Shown here: one piece after another, positions 51,388 through 59,151 of the stretch
How positions within the stretch are numbered: the first letter of the stretch is position 1
How the letters are laid out: every line of letters starts with the position of its first letter
Assembly (NCBI GenBank): GCA_934141145.1
Contig: CAKPCA010000002.1
Location: 35,128-99,127 of the forward strand
Direction: 5' to 3'
DNA length: 64,000 nt
Origin: an uncultured Bacilli bacterium
GTDB lineage: Bacteria > Bacillota_I > Bacilli_A > RF39 > UBA660
Notes under the pieces: model-generated
What the model was told of the DNA's origin: nothing
The model's input: the letters and a program-made list of their open reading frames with translations, nothing else
Database searches by the model: none
Position numbers and translations under genes: made by a program

Positions 51388-52461
51388 ATGAGTAGTAATT
51401 TATTAGATAACTTAAAGGTAATATTAATAGTATTTGCCTTTGTAGCACTTATAATACCTTTAATTAAAAAATTAGCAATATATGTAGGTGCAGTAGATAT
51501 TCCAGGAGGAAGACATATACATACAAAAGAAATGCCTAAATTAGGCGGACTTGGAATATTCTTAGGATTCTTACTTGGATATATGTTATTCTGTAAACAA
51601 ACACCACAAATGATTTCAATACTAATAGGTGGAATAATAATATTATTAACAGGACTTTTTGATGACTTAAAAAGACTACCTGCTTCAGTACAATTTGTAG
51701 GACAGATTGCCGCCGCAGTAGTAGTAGTTTATTATGGTGGAATAGTAATGCAAGATATATCCGCATATGGAATATATTTAAATTTTGGTATTTTTGCAAA
51801 ACCACTTACAATCTTATTTATAGTCGCAGTTATGAACTGTATGAACTTTATAGATGGACTAGATGGACTAGCAGGTGGAATAGCATCTATATTTTTTATT
51901 ACAATATCAATAATAATTTATAATGTAGGAATATATAATGGACTAGATGCATCATTAACTTTAATAATGGCAGGAGCAACCCTAGGATTCTTAATACATA
52001 ATTTTTATCCAGCAAAAATATTCCTAGGAAATAGTGGGTCAATGTTTTTAGGATATATGATTTCAGTAATATCGTTATTAGGATTTAAAAATGTAACTAT
52101 TACATCATTTATAGTTCCAGTATTAATACTTGCAATTCCTATATTAGATACATTATTCGCAATAATAAGAAGAATATTAAAAGGAGAATCACCAACAAAA
52201 GGAGATAAGCAACATCTTCATCATCAATTATTGCAAAGAACTTCAAGTCAACTAAAATCAGTATTAATAATATATGCAATAAATATACTTTTCTCAATCG
52301 CATCCATAGTTTATGTTTTAGGTAATGCTAAACTTGGACAAGTAATATATGTATTTCTATTAGTTATAATATTATGGTTTGTATTAACTACAGATATATT
52401 ATTTGATAGAAAGAAGATAACAGAAGAAATAAAAGAGAAAATTAAACCAAAAAATAAATAA
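51388..52461 (+). CDS. tagO: UDP-GlcNAc:undecaprenyl-phosphate GlcNAc-1-phosphate transferase (TagO/WecA family)
   Basis: A 357-residue polytopic membrane enzyme with about ten helices. Seen: GGRHIHTKEMPKLGGLGIF, the metal-binding GLFDDLKRLPASVQF, the catalytic NFIDGLDGLAGGIA and FLGNSGSMFLG, and the loop QHLHHQLL (HxH) typical of the TagO/WecA branch rather than MraY. It makes undecaprenyl-PP-GlcNAc, the first step of wall teichoic acid or other surface glycans. Start after TTAGGTGAA. It ends with its own terminator. Confidence 0.93.
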   Translation: MSSNLLDNLKVILIVFAFVALIIPLIKKLAIYVGAVDIPGGRHIHTKEMPKLGGLGIFLGFLLGYMLFCKQTPQMISILIGGIIILLTGLFDDLKRLPASVQFVGQIAAAVVVVYYGGIVMQDISAYGIYLNFGIFAKPLTILFIVAVMNCMNFIDGLDGLAGGIASIFFITISIIIYNVGIYNGLDASLTLIMAGATLGFLIHNFYPAKIFLGNSGSMFLGYMISVISLLGFKNVTITSFIVPVLILAIPILDTLFAIIRRILKGESPTKGDKQHLHHQLLQRTSSQLKSVLIIYAINILFSIASIVYVLGNAKLGQVIYVFLLVIILWFVLTTDILFDRKKITEEIKEKIKPKNK

Positions 52462-52484
52462 GCTAGAAATGGCTTATTTTTTTT
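52456..52484 (+). terminator. Rho-independent terminator after tagO
   Basis: Stem AAATAAGC/GCTTATTT (52456-52463 with 52472-52479), loop TAGAAATG, followed by eight T. It includes the tagO stop codon. Confidence 0.85.
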
Positions 52485-52563
52485 AAGTTTCTACTTGCAA
52501 AAAATGTAAAAAATTGTCAAAAATATGATATAATCGTAATGGGTTAGGTAGGAGTAATGTTTT

Positions 52564-52995
52564 ATGATTAATTTCATTGTATGTGAAGATAGCGAAATTA
52601 TTTTAGAAAGGAATATAGATGTAATAAATAAAGTTATGTTCAGTAATAATATTGAATATAGAATATATAAATTTCAATCTTATAATGAAGAACTAAAAAA
52701 TATAATAAAGGAACCATTAGAAAATAAAATATACATATTAGATATAGAACTTGGTAGTGATTCTGGAATTGATGTAGCAAGAGAAATAAGGGAAACAGAT
52801 TTAACAAGTTTTATAATAATTTCTACAGTACATTCTGAGTATATCCCATATACATTAAAATCAAAACTCCTAATATTTGACTATGTATCAAAATTAAGTA
52901 ATTATAATGAAGATTTATCTAATGCAATAAAAAGAATATTAAAAGAACTAAAAGGTCAAAAAAGAGTAGAAACAACTAAGAAAGGAGTAATATAA
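52564..52995 (+). CDS. stand-alone response-regulator receiver (AgrA-like, no DNA-binding domain)
   Basis: A 143-residue CheY-like receiver. Seen: acidic pair Glu8-Asp9 (CEDS), phospho-acceptor Asp60 (IYILDIELGS), Thr88 (IISTV) and Lys110 (DYVSKL), so all phosphorylation residues are present. After residue 125 there is only a short basic tail; the LytTR DNA-binding domain of AgrA is missing and the following gene starts one base later in a different product. It pairs with the AgrC-like kinase. Output may be protein-protein or unusual DNA/RNA contact via the basic tail. A TATAAT precedes it at 52529-52534. Confidence 0.8.
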   Translation: MINFIVCEDSEIILERNIDVINKVMFSNNIEYRIYKFQSYNEELKNIIKEPLENKIYILDIELGSDSGIDVAREIRETDLTSFIIISTVHSEYIPYTLKSKLLIFDYVSKLSNYNEDLSNAIKRILKELKGQKRVETTKKGVI

Positions 52996-52996
52996 T

Positions 52997-54289
52997 ATGA
53001 ATTGGTTAAATATAGTGTTGAGTTGTTTTATATCGTCACTAATTGGGATTATATCAGTTAGTTCATTTTCAAATGAAAAATCAAAATTTAAAAGCATATT
53101 AATATTTGTATTAATTTCTTTTCCATTATTAATATTAAATTGCATGTATTTTGATGGAATAACTAGATTAATATTAAATATAATAATAATGATTATATCG
53201 CTATATTTTTCTTTATTTAATAAGGATATATCTAAGTCAGTGTTTTATACATTTGTCTATGAAATTTTTGCATTTGTTACAGAAATAGTTCTATCATTAA
53301 TATTTATATCATTATTAAGACTTGATTTAAATAGCTATGAAAACTTTTCATTTTCTTTATTTATATTTACAATAAGTAATGGATTATTAGTGTATCTAAT
53401 ATCAAAAATGATGTTTGTAAGAAAATCTGTAACAAAACTTAACAAAGTAATTAATAGGAATAATAGAGATTGGATATATATTTTCATAATAACTATTTTA
53501 TTAATTTGCTTATTAACATTTAATAGATATAATTTAGATTCCAACGTTAATTTTTATATAAATGCTGGAATGGTTATATTTGTTATATTGTCATTAGTTT
53601 ATGTTGTTTCTAATAAAATTAGTAAACAACATTACGAAGATAAATATAATCAGATGATGGAATATGTATGTAAATATGAGAAGATCATAAATGAACAAGG
53701 TAAAAAGAATCACGAATATAATAATCAGTTAATGGTAATATCTGGTTATGTGGATAATCCAGAAAGATTAAAAGAGTATTTAAAACTTGTTATGGAAGAA
53801 CATAAAGTTGGTCAAAACTATATGGTAAAACAATTAGGTTGCTTTCCAAATGGTGGTATAAAAGGTTTAATGTATAACAAATTGGGACAGATAGAGGAGT
53901 GTAAAATAAAACCATATTTTTATATTGATCCTAGTATAAAAGATATCTTTGAGACTAAATTCGATTTAAATACTTATAGGGATATAACAAAACTTTTAGG
54001 TGTTTATATTGATAATGCTATAGATGCTGCTAAAGAAGCAGATCCAAAAGAAATAGAATTAGAAATGAAGGCCGATGAGGGATATTTAACAATTACTATA
54101 AGTAACACATATAATAAAAATGTAGATATTAATAAAGTTGGTAAAAAAGGCTTTTCAACAAAAGGCAGTGGGCATGGATTTGGATTATCAATTGTAAAAG
54201 ATATTGCTAAAAATAACGATAAAATAGAAACTTTTAGTGATCCAGATGAAAAAATGTATAAACAAGTAATTATAATTGATTTAAAATAA
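52997..54289 (+). CDS. AgrC-like peptide-sensing histidine kinase
   Basis: A 430-residue membrane kinase: six or seven hydrophobic segments in the first 205 residues form the peptide sensor, then a coiled linker, the HPK10-type phosphorylation site His239 (KNHEYNNQLMVISGY), the N box Asn340 (GVYIDNAIDAAKEA) and G box GFSTKGSGHGFGLSIVKDI. This is the GHKL/AgrC architecture that senses cyclic peptides. It is coupled to the receiver gene and converges on agrD-agrB, ending in a shared terminator. Confidence 0.87.
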   Translation: MNWLNIVLSCFISSLIGIISVSSFSNEKSKFKSILIFVLISFPLLILNCMYFDGITRLILNIIIMIISLYFSLFNKDISKSVFYTFVYEIFAFVTEIVLSLIFISLLRLDLNSYENFSFSLFIFTISNGLLVYLISKMMFVRKSVTKLNKVINRNNRDWIYIFIITILLICLLTFNRYNLDSNVNFYINAGMVIFVILSLVYVVSNKISKQHYEDKYNQMMEYVCKYEKIINEQGKKNHEYNNQLMVISGYVDNPERLKEYLKLVMEEHKVGQNYMVKQLGCFPNGGIKGLMYNKLGQIEECKIKPYFYIDPSIKDIFETKFDLNTYRDITKLLGVYIDNAIDAAKEADPKEIELEMKADEGYLTITISNTYNKNVDINKVGKKGFSTKGSGHGFGLSIVKDIAKNNDKIETFSDPDEKMYKQVIIIDLK

Positions 54290-54316
54290 AAAATAGATTT
54301 AAAATCTATTTTTTTA
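54286..54316. terminator. bidirectional terminator between agrC-like and agrD genes
   Basis: Palindrome centred at 54301 (AATAGATTT/AAATCTATT, 54292-54300 with 54302-54310) with A residues on the left and T residues on the right, so each strand sees a stem followed by T. It covers the kinase stop region and reaches the agrD stop codon. Confidence 0.8.
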
Positions 54317-54433
54317 GTTTAAAGAATCAGACATTTCAGGTTCATCAAGCAATACCCAAACACATCCACTAGTAGCAACACTACCAATGATAGTTCCAAC
54401 TACTGCTAATGCAACACCAAGTATTTTTTTCAT
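54314..54433 (-). CDS. agrD: AgrD-like autoinducing peptide precursor
   Basis: A 39-residue peptide too short for usual gene finding. It has an amphipathic/hydrophobic N-terminus (MKKILGVALAVVGTIIGSVA), then TSGCVWVLL, then an acidic C-terminal tail DEPEMSDSLN. This is the three-part AgrD layout: leader, signal region with a thiolactone-forming Cys (Cys24), and the DEP tail that AgrB removes. Ribosome site AAGGAGT. It starts 28 bases downstream of agrB on the same strand. If cleavage is just before DEP, the ring has six residues (CVWVLL) rather than the usual five. Confidence 0.85.
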   Translation of the reverse strand: MKKILGVALAVVGTIIGSVATSGCVWVLLDEPEMSDSLN

Positions 54434-54461
54434 TAATCTTTACTCCTTTCGAAATCTATGG

Positions 54462-55067
54462 TCAATAACTAACCTCGTATTTTTTATAATTATTATAAGG
54501 TACTTTAAATATTTTATAAGTGAGAGGTAATATTATAATTGTTTCTATAATAATAGCAACTAGAAAGCAATTACTTAATGTATTATCTTTTATAATTATT
54601 GATAGAGTGATATATATAATTGCCACTATTATTGTAAGTATCTTATACATAATTCTCTTTTTTTTATTCTTTAATGGTCTTTTTTCAGTATCTGCAGGAG
54701 CATATATTGATATTAAGATAATTAAAGGGATAAATAAGATAATTTTTATTATAGAAGGTAATATCATATATTTACATAGTATTGGAAATCCTATAAAGAA
54801 TATACTAGAAGATATTAAGCAATCAATACTTCTTTTAGCATGAACTCCAAACCCAAATAATCTTATTATGTTAAATATAATTATTAACATTAGAAATTCT
54901 TTTTGAATCTTTAATATTAATGAAATTATAAATATTATTATGAGTTTTGTAATTGATAAATATAGTCCTTCTAGTCCATATCTAATTGTGTCAATTTGCT
55001 TTTTATTTAAGTCTGGACTATATTTATTTACTAAATTCATACAGTTATTAATTATAAGTTTTTTCAT
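54462..55067 (-). CDS. agrB: AgrB-like peptide-processing membrane endopeptidase
   Basis: A 201-residue membrane protein of the AgrB family with about five or six hydrophobic segments. The catalytic pair is present at the expected spacing: His76 and Cys83 in FGFGVHAKRSIDCLISSS (S. aureus His77/Cys84). It also has a cytoplasmic Lys/Arg loop (EKRPLKNKKKRI). AgrB cleaves the AgrD tail and forms the thiolactone. It is transcribed together with the downstream agrD, opposite to the kinase genes. Confidence 0.88.
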   Translation of the reverse strand: MKKLIINNCMNLVNKYSPDLNKKQIDTIRYGLEGLYLSITKLIIIFIISLILKIQKEFLMLIIIFNIIRLFGFGVHAKRSIDCLISSSIFFIGFPILCKYMILPSIIKIILFIPLIILISIYAPADTEKRPLKNKKKRIMYKILTIIVAIIYITLSIIIKDNTLSNCFLVAIIIETIIILPLTYKIFKVPYNNYKKYEVSY

Positions 55068-55365
55068 ACTTTTTTCCTTCTTGTCATCATCCTATCATAA
55101 AAAAAGTATGTACTTATTATTTAGTTAATATTTTTAAAAAATAGCAATTTTTAGCACTATTTTTATTAAAAAAATAAAAAATAAGGGTCTAAAAAGTGCT
55201 AATTTTGTCTTATTTTGTCGAATTTCACATTTGTATATTTATTAATGATATACTAAATATTGTCAACGCAAAAAATATGTCGAATTTTTTGGTATGAAAT
55301 TTCTTGAGATTATATATAGATAAGCGTTATAGTATTATTGTAGACATGAGAAGGAGGAATAAAAT
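55068..55365. promoter_or_regulatory. 298-base divergent regulatory gap between agrB and csp
   Basis: Very AT-rich. It contains a 10-bp direct repeat TGTCGAATTT at 55216-55225 and 55278-55287 (62 bases apart), a GTGCTAA/TAGCAC-type inverted pair near 55157-55200, and, nearest csp, TTGAGA (55304-55309), 18-base spacer, TATAGT as a candidate csp promoter. The long leader before csp would fit cold-shock mRNA control, but no conserved cold box was recognised. Confidence 0.4.
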
Positions 55366-55593
55366 ATGTCAAGAGGAATAATAAAGTGGTTTAACAATGA
55401 GAAAGGCTATGGATTCATAAATGGTTCTGTAGATGAAGATATATTCGTTCATTACACTGCGATTAAACAAGAAGGATACAAGACTTTATCAGAAGGACAA
55501 ACTGTTGAGTTTGATCTTGTTAGAACTGAAAAAGGTTTACAAGCAACTAATGTAAAAACTGTAAACGAAGACTCTTTAACTGCTATTGTATAG
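55366..55593 (+). CDS. cold-shock-domain protein
   Basis: A 75-residue single cold-shock domain binding single-stranded RNA/DNA. Both nucleic-acid motifs are present: KGYGFI (RNP1) and DIFVHYTAI (RNP2), after a start SRGIIKWFNNEKG typical of CspA-family proteins. Residues Val-Asn-Glu-Asp-Ser-Leu at the end extend slightly beyond the core. Strong GAAGGAGGA ribosome site. Which csp paralogue it is cannot be told. Confidence 0.93.
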   Translation: MSRGIIKWFNNEKGYGFINGSVDEDIFVHYTAIKQEGYKTLSEGQTVEFDLVRTEKGLQATNVKTVNEDSLTAIV

Positions 55594-55610
55594 TAGTTTT
55601 TTAAATTTTA

Positions 55611-55619
55611 TGTTATAAT
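55611..55619 (+). promoter_or_regulatory. extended -10 promoter upstream of hpf
   Basis: TG-T-TATAAT, 20 bases before the hpf start; no clear -35. Confidence 0.6.
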
Positions 55620-55639
55620 TTTTAAAAGGAGATGGTATT

Positions 55640-56167
55640 TTGAAATACATTATAAGAAGCCAGAAAATGGGAAACACTGACGCTATAAAGGAGTATATTG
55701 AGGCAAAACTTAGTAAACTTGATAAGTATTTTAAAGATGCTGATGATATCGAGGCTAATGTTTTAACAAAAGTAAATGGTAGATATCAAACTATTGAAGT
55801 AACAATCCCAACAAAGCATTTTACTTTAAGAAATGAAGAAAGTAATGAAGATTTGTATGCTGCAATAGATTCTATTGTTGATAAGTTAGAAAGACAAATT
55901 AGAAAAAACAAGGAAAAAATAAACGCAAAAATAAATAAAACTTATATACAAGATTTTTCACAAGATCTTGAAGATGAGTTTGAACAAGATGAAAAAGTAG
56001 TTAGAAGAAAAACTGTAGATTTAAAACCTATTGATGAAGAAGAAGCAATTATTCAAATGAATATGCTAGGTCATTCATTCTTTGTATATAAAAATGTAGA
56101 AGATGGAAATATCTGTGTTATATATAAAAGAAAAGATGGAAACTATGGTTTAATAGAAACAGAATAG
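55640..56167 (+). CDS. hpf: ribosome hibernation promoting factor, long form
   Basis: A 175-residue protein. The N-terminal 95 residues are the HPF/YfiA domain that occupies the decoding centre (RSQKMGNTDAIKEYIEAKLS, and the basic helix DKLERQIRKNKEKI). The C-terminal 55 residues (PIDEEEAIIQMNMLGHSFFV, GNICVIYKRKDGNYGLIE) are the dimerisation domain that joins two 70S into 100S ribosomes. It starts with TTG after AAAGGAG; no in-frame ATG lies nearby. In Bacillus hpf lies next to secA, and secA is four genes downstream here. Confidence 0.94.
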   Translation: MKYIIRSQKMGNTDAIKEYIEAKLSKLDKYFKDADDIEANVLTKVNGRYQTIEVTIPTKHFTLRNEESNEDLYAAIDSIVDKLERQIRKNKEKINAKINKTYIQDFSQDLEDEFEQDEKVVRRKTVDLKPIDEEEAIIQMNMLGHSFFVYKNVEDGNICVIYKRKDGNYGLIETE

Positions 56168-56189
56168 AAAGTTTACTTTCTATTTTTTT
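56164..56189 (+). terminator. Rho-independent terminator after hpf
   Basis: Stem ATAGAAAG/CTTTCTAT (56164-56171 with 56176-56183), loop TTTA, followed by seven T. Confidence 0.85.
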
Positions 56190-56199
56190 ATTTTAATTC

Positions 56200-56228
56200 T
56201 TGTAAATAAATCCGTAATATTATATAAT
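56200..56228 (+). promoter_or_regulatory. promoter of the C39-like envelope cluster
   Basis: TTGTAA, 17-base spacer, TATAAT, 22 bases before the first gene of the cluster. Confidence 0.65.
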
Positions 56229-56249
56229 TTTAATAAAGGATATGATACT

Positions 56250-57467
56250 ATGAAAAATAAGAAAATAACAATTGTTTTACTATTATTAGCTACGTTTTTC
56301 TTCTCTATAAATAGTGTAAAGGCATATACTTGTGCTGAAATACAGAAAAACATAGATAAATATAACCAAATAAAAGAAGAATTGGGTAAGCTTGATTGTA
56401 CTATAACCGATGATGAAAAAGTAGTAAATAGTTGTAATTCACTAAATTTAAATAAAAATGCGGTTTTGACAAATATTTATCAATCTAAAGATGATTCAAA
56501 TAAATGTGGTACTACAAAGAATAATGTTACTAGTATTTTAAAAGAAAATGAAAATGATTGCGGTACTGTTTTTAATGGTGATTTAAAAAAATTTACAAAT
56601 AATGTAATGAATATATTTTATATAATAGGACCAATATTATTAATTCTTTTTGGTACACTTGATTTTTCACGTGCAACAATTTCTAGTGAAAAAGACGCAT
56701 TAAGTAAGGCGGGGAAAAAGTTTAGCAAGAGATTACTTGCAACAATTATTCTCTTCTTATCTCCAGTAATAGTAAATATAATACTTACTTTTAATACATC
56801 AGGATATAACCTTAGTGGTGATGCATATGTATGCAATTATACAAATTCAGTATATAAAAAAGAGTATAAAATAAATTATACACCAAAAGAACAACAGAAT
56901 AATAATGGAACAAGTGATTTTGATTCTAATGCTGCTTACGTAAAATGGAAACAAACAGATAAAACCTGGGCAAGTATTTTATTAGGTGGTACAGGAACAT
57001 CAATTTCATCAATTGGATGTACGACAGTCGCAATTGCAATTCAAATTGCTAAATCAGGTGTAGCAAATAGTTCATTTAATCCAGCAGTTCTTGCAAATAC
57101 AGTAAAAAGTGGTGGAGGATATACATCTGGTGGAGGAATTATTTGGAATGCAGCTTCTAATGCATGGCAATCCATTGCACCTGGGTTTAAGTATGATAAA
57201 GAAGTAATTATATCTGGCGATAAATCAAGTAAAGAATCACAAATTGCAAACTATATAAATCAAGGTTACTATCCAGTAGTAGAAGTAAAGTGTAATGAAA
57301 CAAGATGTAGTAATCAACACTGGGTAGCAGCAGTAGGAGTACAAGGAAATAGCATAGTGTTTGCAGATCCAGGAAGTGGATCAAATGATGTAGCAAATAA
57401 TTCAAAATATACATTCTCAAATCCATCATGTAGTAAAAGGGTAGAATTATATAAAGTGGAAAAATAG
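56250..57467 (+). CDS. exported C39-like cysteine peptidase with two membrane helices
   Basis: A 405-residue protein with a signal peptide (residues 1-25, ending VKA), a Cys-rich extracytoplasmic part, two membrane helices (about 121-137 FYIIGPILLILFGTLDF and 161-180 RLLATIILFLSPVIVNIILT) joined by a basic loop, a layout like the TrbC/VirB2 pilin-type proteins of Gram-positive conjugation systems, then a C39-like papain-fold domain from about 225. Likely catalytic residues: Cys257 (SSIGCTTVAIAI), His357 (NQHWVAAVG) and Asp373 (VFADPGS). First of four tightly packed genes. Substrate unknown. Confidence 0.7.
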   Translation: MKNKKITIVLLLLATFFFSINSVKAYTCAEIQKNIDKYNQIKEELGKLDCTITDDEKVVNSCNSLNLNKNAVLTNIYQSKDDSNKCGTTKNNVTSILKENENDCGTVFNGDLKKFTNNVMNIFYIIGPILLILFGTLDFSRATISSEKDALSKAGKKFSKRLLATIILFLSPVIVNIILTFNTSGYNLSGDAYVCNYTNSVYKKEYKINYTPKEQQNNNGTSDFDSNAAYVKWKQTDKTWASILLGGTGTSISSIGCTTVAIAIQIAKSGVANSSFNPAVLANTVKSGGGYTSGGGIIWNAASNAWQSIAPGFKYDKEVIISGDKSSKESQIANYINQGYYPVVEVKCNETRCSNQHWVAAVGVQGNSIVFADPGSGSNDVANNSKYTFSNPSCSKRVELYKVEK

Positions 57468-57479
57468 AAAGGGAATAAT

Positions 57480-58259
57480 ATGAAAAAAAAGTTGATAGTA
57501 ATTATAGTTATTTTACTTGTTTGTTTTAATATTTATTTCTTATATAAAAATGATATAGAGACAAATAAATATATAATTTTTGATGATAATAATTTGTTTT
57601 ATATAAAAAATAATACTTTGATAAAGCAAAATTCTAATAAAATAAGATTATTAAATTATTCTTTATCAAGTTTATATTCACAAGATATTAATTATGAACA
57701 AGTATATTTTAGTAATAACAATGATAGTATTGAATTATATGATAAAGCAAAAGAAAAAATAAATTTATATGATTTTTATGTATTGACTAATTTAGATTAC
57801 AAGTTGAATGTAACAAAAGCATCTTTTTTACAAGAAATAGGTACAGAAGAAGAAACAAAAATATTAGATATATTGAAATCAAATGGTATATATACATCTG
57901 TAGATGCAATCATAGTTTCAAGAAATGATACAAAGATACTGAAAGATGGAACATCTGCTGAAGTATATAGTATTACATCAAATAGTGAAGTAGAAGGTGA
58001 TTATAATTTTAATATAATTTTTGCGGTTATAAATAATGAGGTAGTAGTTTTAAATAAAAAGGTAACTGAACAGGAAAAAGCATATACTACATTTACTAAA
58101 GAATTATATATGACAATGGATATAGATAATGATTCACTTGATGAAATAGTTGTTCAAAATAGTAAATATAGTAGTCCAGAAGATACATATTATTGTGTGT
58201 ATAAATATGATGAAAATAACAATAAATTTAAGTTAATAAGTGATTGTAAGGAGGAATAA
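57480..58259 (+). CDS. unrecognised membrane-anchored protein
   Basis: A 259-residue protein with one N-terminal membrane helix (LIVIIVILLVCFNIYFLY) and an outer domain of mixed strands and helices. The end (MTMDIDNDSLDEIVVQNSKY) has an Asp-rich DxDNDxxDE segment resembling calcium-binding or FG-GAP-like repeats. Family not recognised. It begins 12 bases after the C39-like gene and ends 3 bases before the next, so it belongs to the same transcript. Confidence 0.65.
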   Translation: MKKKLIVIIVILLVCFNIYFLYKNDIETNKYIIFDDNNLFYIKNNTLIKQNSNKIRLLNYSLSSLYSQDINYEQVYFSNNNDSIELYDKAKEKINLYDFYVLTNLDYKLNVTKASFLQEIGTEEETKILDILKSNGIYTSVDAIIVSRNDTKILKDGTSAEVYSITSNSEVEGDYNFNIIFAVINNEVVVLNKKVTEQEKAYTTFTKELYMTMDIDNDSLDEIVVQNSKYSSPEDTYYCVYKYDENNNKFKLISDCKEE

Positions 58260-58262
58260 TAT

Positions 58263-59150
58263 ATGTGTAACAATATAATAGTATTATGGATTTTTATTAT
58301 ATTAAAAGTAATCGCAATAATAATTCTTCCTATAATATTAATTATAAAAAGAAAAAGCAATATATTTAAAATATTACTTTTTATAGATATAATACTATTA
58401 ATTTTAATATTAGTATCAAATATATTCGTTGTAAATAGTTGTGTATATAATGCTAGTATAAAAGGAATAAATAGAGTTAAAAATCTTAATGATATTAACT
58501 TATACAGTAACATAAGAGAGAATGATAATATAGATTATGATACATCTGATATAACACCAAAAGCTTATTATAAGACATATAATAATAAAAATTTTTATTA
58601 TTATAATCAAAATGATAAAGCAATAGGTACAAGATCATTATCATGTTCATTAGATAAAAAATATATGAATAAATATGGTGCACCATTCACAGCAACTGCA
58701 ATGGCTTTATCAACTTTAACAGAAAATAATATAACTCCTATTGATTTATTAAATCTATATATTTCTAAAGGATATAATTGTGAATCCAACATAAATATAG
58801 AAGATTTATTTAGAGCGGTTTTAAGTACATATGGAGCATACAATATATCATCAGTTAATAGTACAGATGTGATAAATCTAATTAGACAAGGCGGAATTGT
58901 AATTGCAGAAATAAATGGTAATAGTGAATCTAATTTATCCTGTGGAAAAAATTATATAGTTATTTATAACATAACATTAACAAATAAATTAATAATTGCA
59001 GATCCAGATGATAGTGATTATGATTATGTTTGTTCATATTCTTCTCCATCATATGGTAATACATTAAAGGCAAACAGAACTAATTCAGAGTATTCATTTG
59101 AAGAATTAAATAAGTTTGTAACAAAGTATTATGTGATAAAGGGGGTATAG
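58263..59150 (+). CDS. membrane-anchored C39-like domain protein lacking catalytic Cys and His
   Basis: A 295-residue protein with two N-terminal membrane helices (about 5-28 and 36-57), then a C39-like fold. The segment YGAPFTATAMALS (138-150) aligns with the C39 motif YGCGPTSLAMVLS, but the nucleophile is Ala140. The His block is CGKNYIVIY (Asn230 in place of His); only IADPDD keeps the Asp (Asp248). So it looks like a pseudoenzyme paralogous in fold to the active-looking protein two genes upstream. It may bind the same peptide or act as an inhibitor or scaffold. Start ATG follows AAGGAGG. Confidence 0.6.
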   Translation: MCNNIIVLWIFIILKVIAIIILPIILIIKRKSNIFKILLFIDIILLILILVSNIFVVNSCVYNASIKGINRVKNLNDINLYSNIRENDNIDYDTSDITPKAYYKTYNNKNFYYYNQNDKAIGTRSLSCSLDKKYMNKYGAPFTATAMALSTLTENNITPIDLLNLYISKGYNCESNINIEDLFRAVLSTYGAYNISSVNSTDVINLIRQGGIVIAEINGNSESNLSCGKNYIVIYNITLTNKLIIADPDDSDYDYVCSYSSPSYGNTLKANRTNSEYSFEELNKFVTKYYVIKGV

Positions 59151-59151
59151 T

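Noticed and set aside
56663..56678. parS-like TTTTTCACGTGCAACA in the C39-like gene
   Set aside because: Only 14 of 16 positions match and the symmetry is broken in the conserved half; probably chance.
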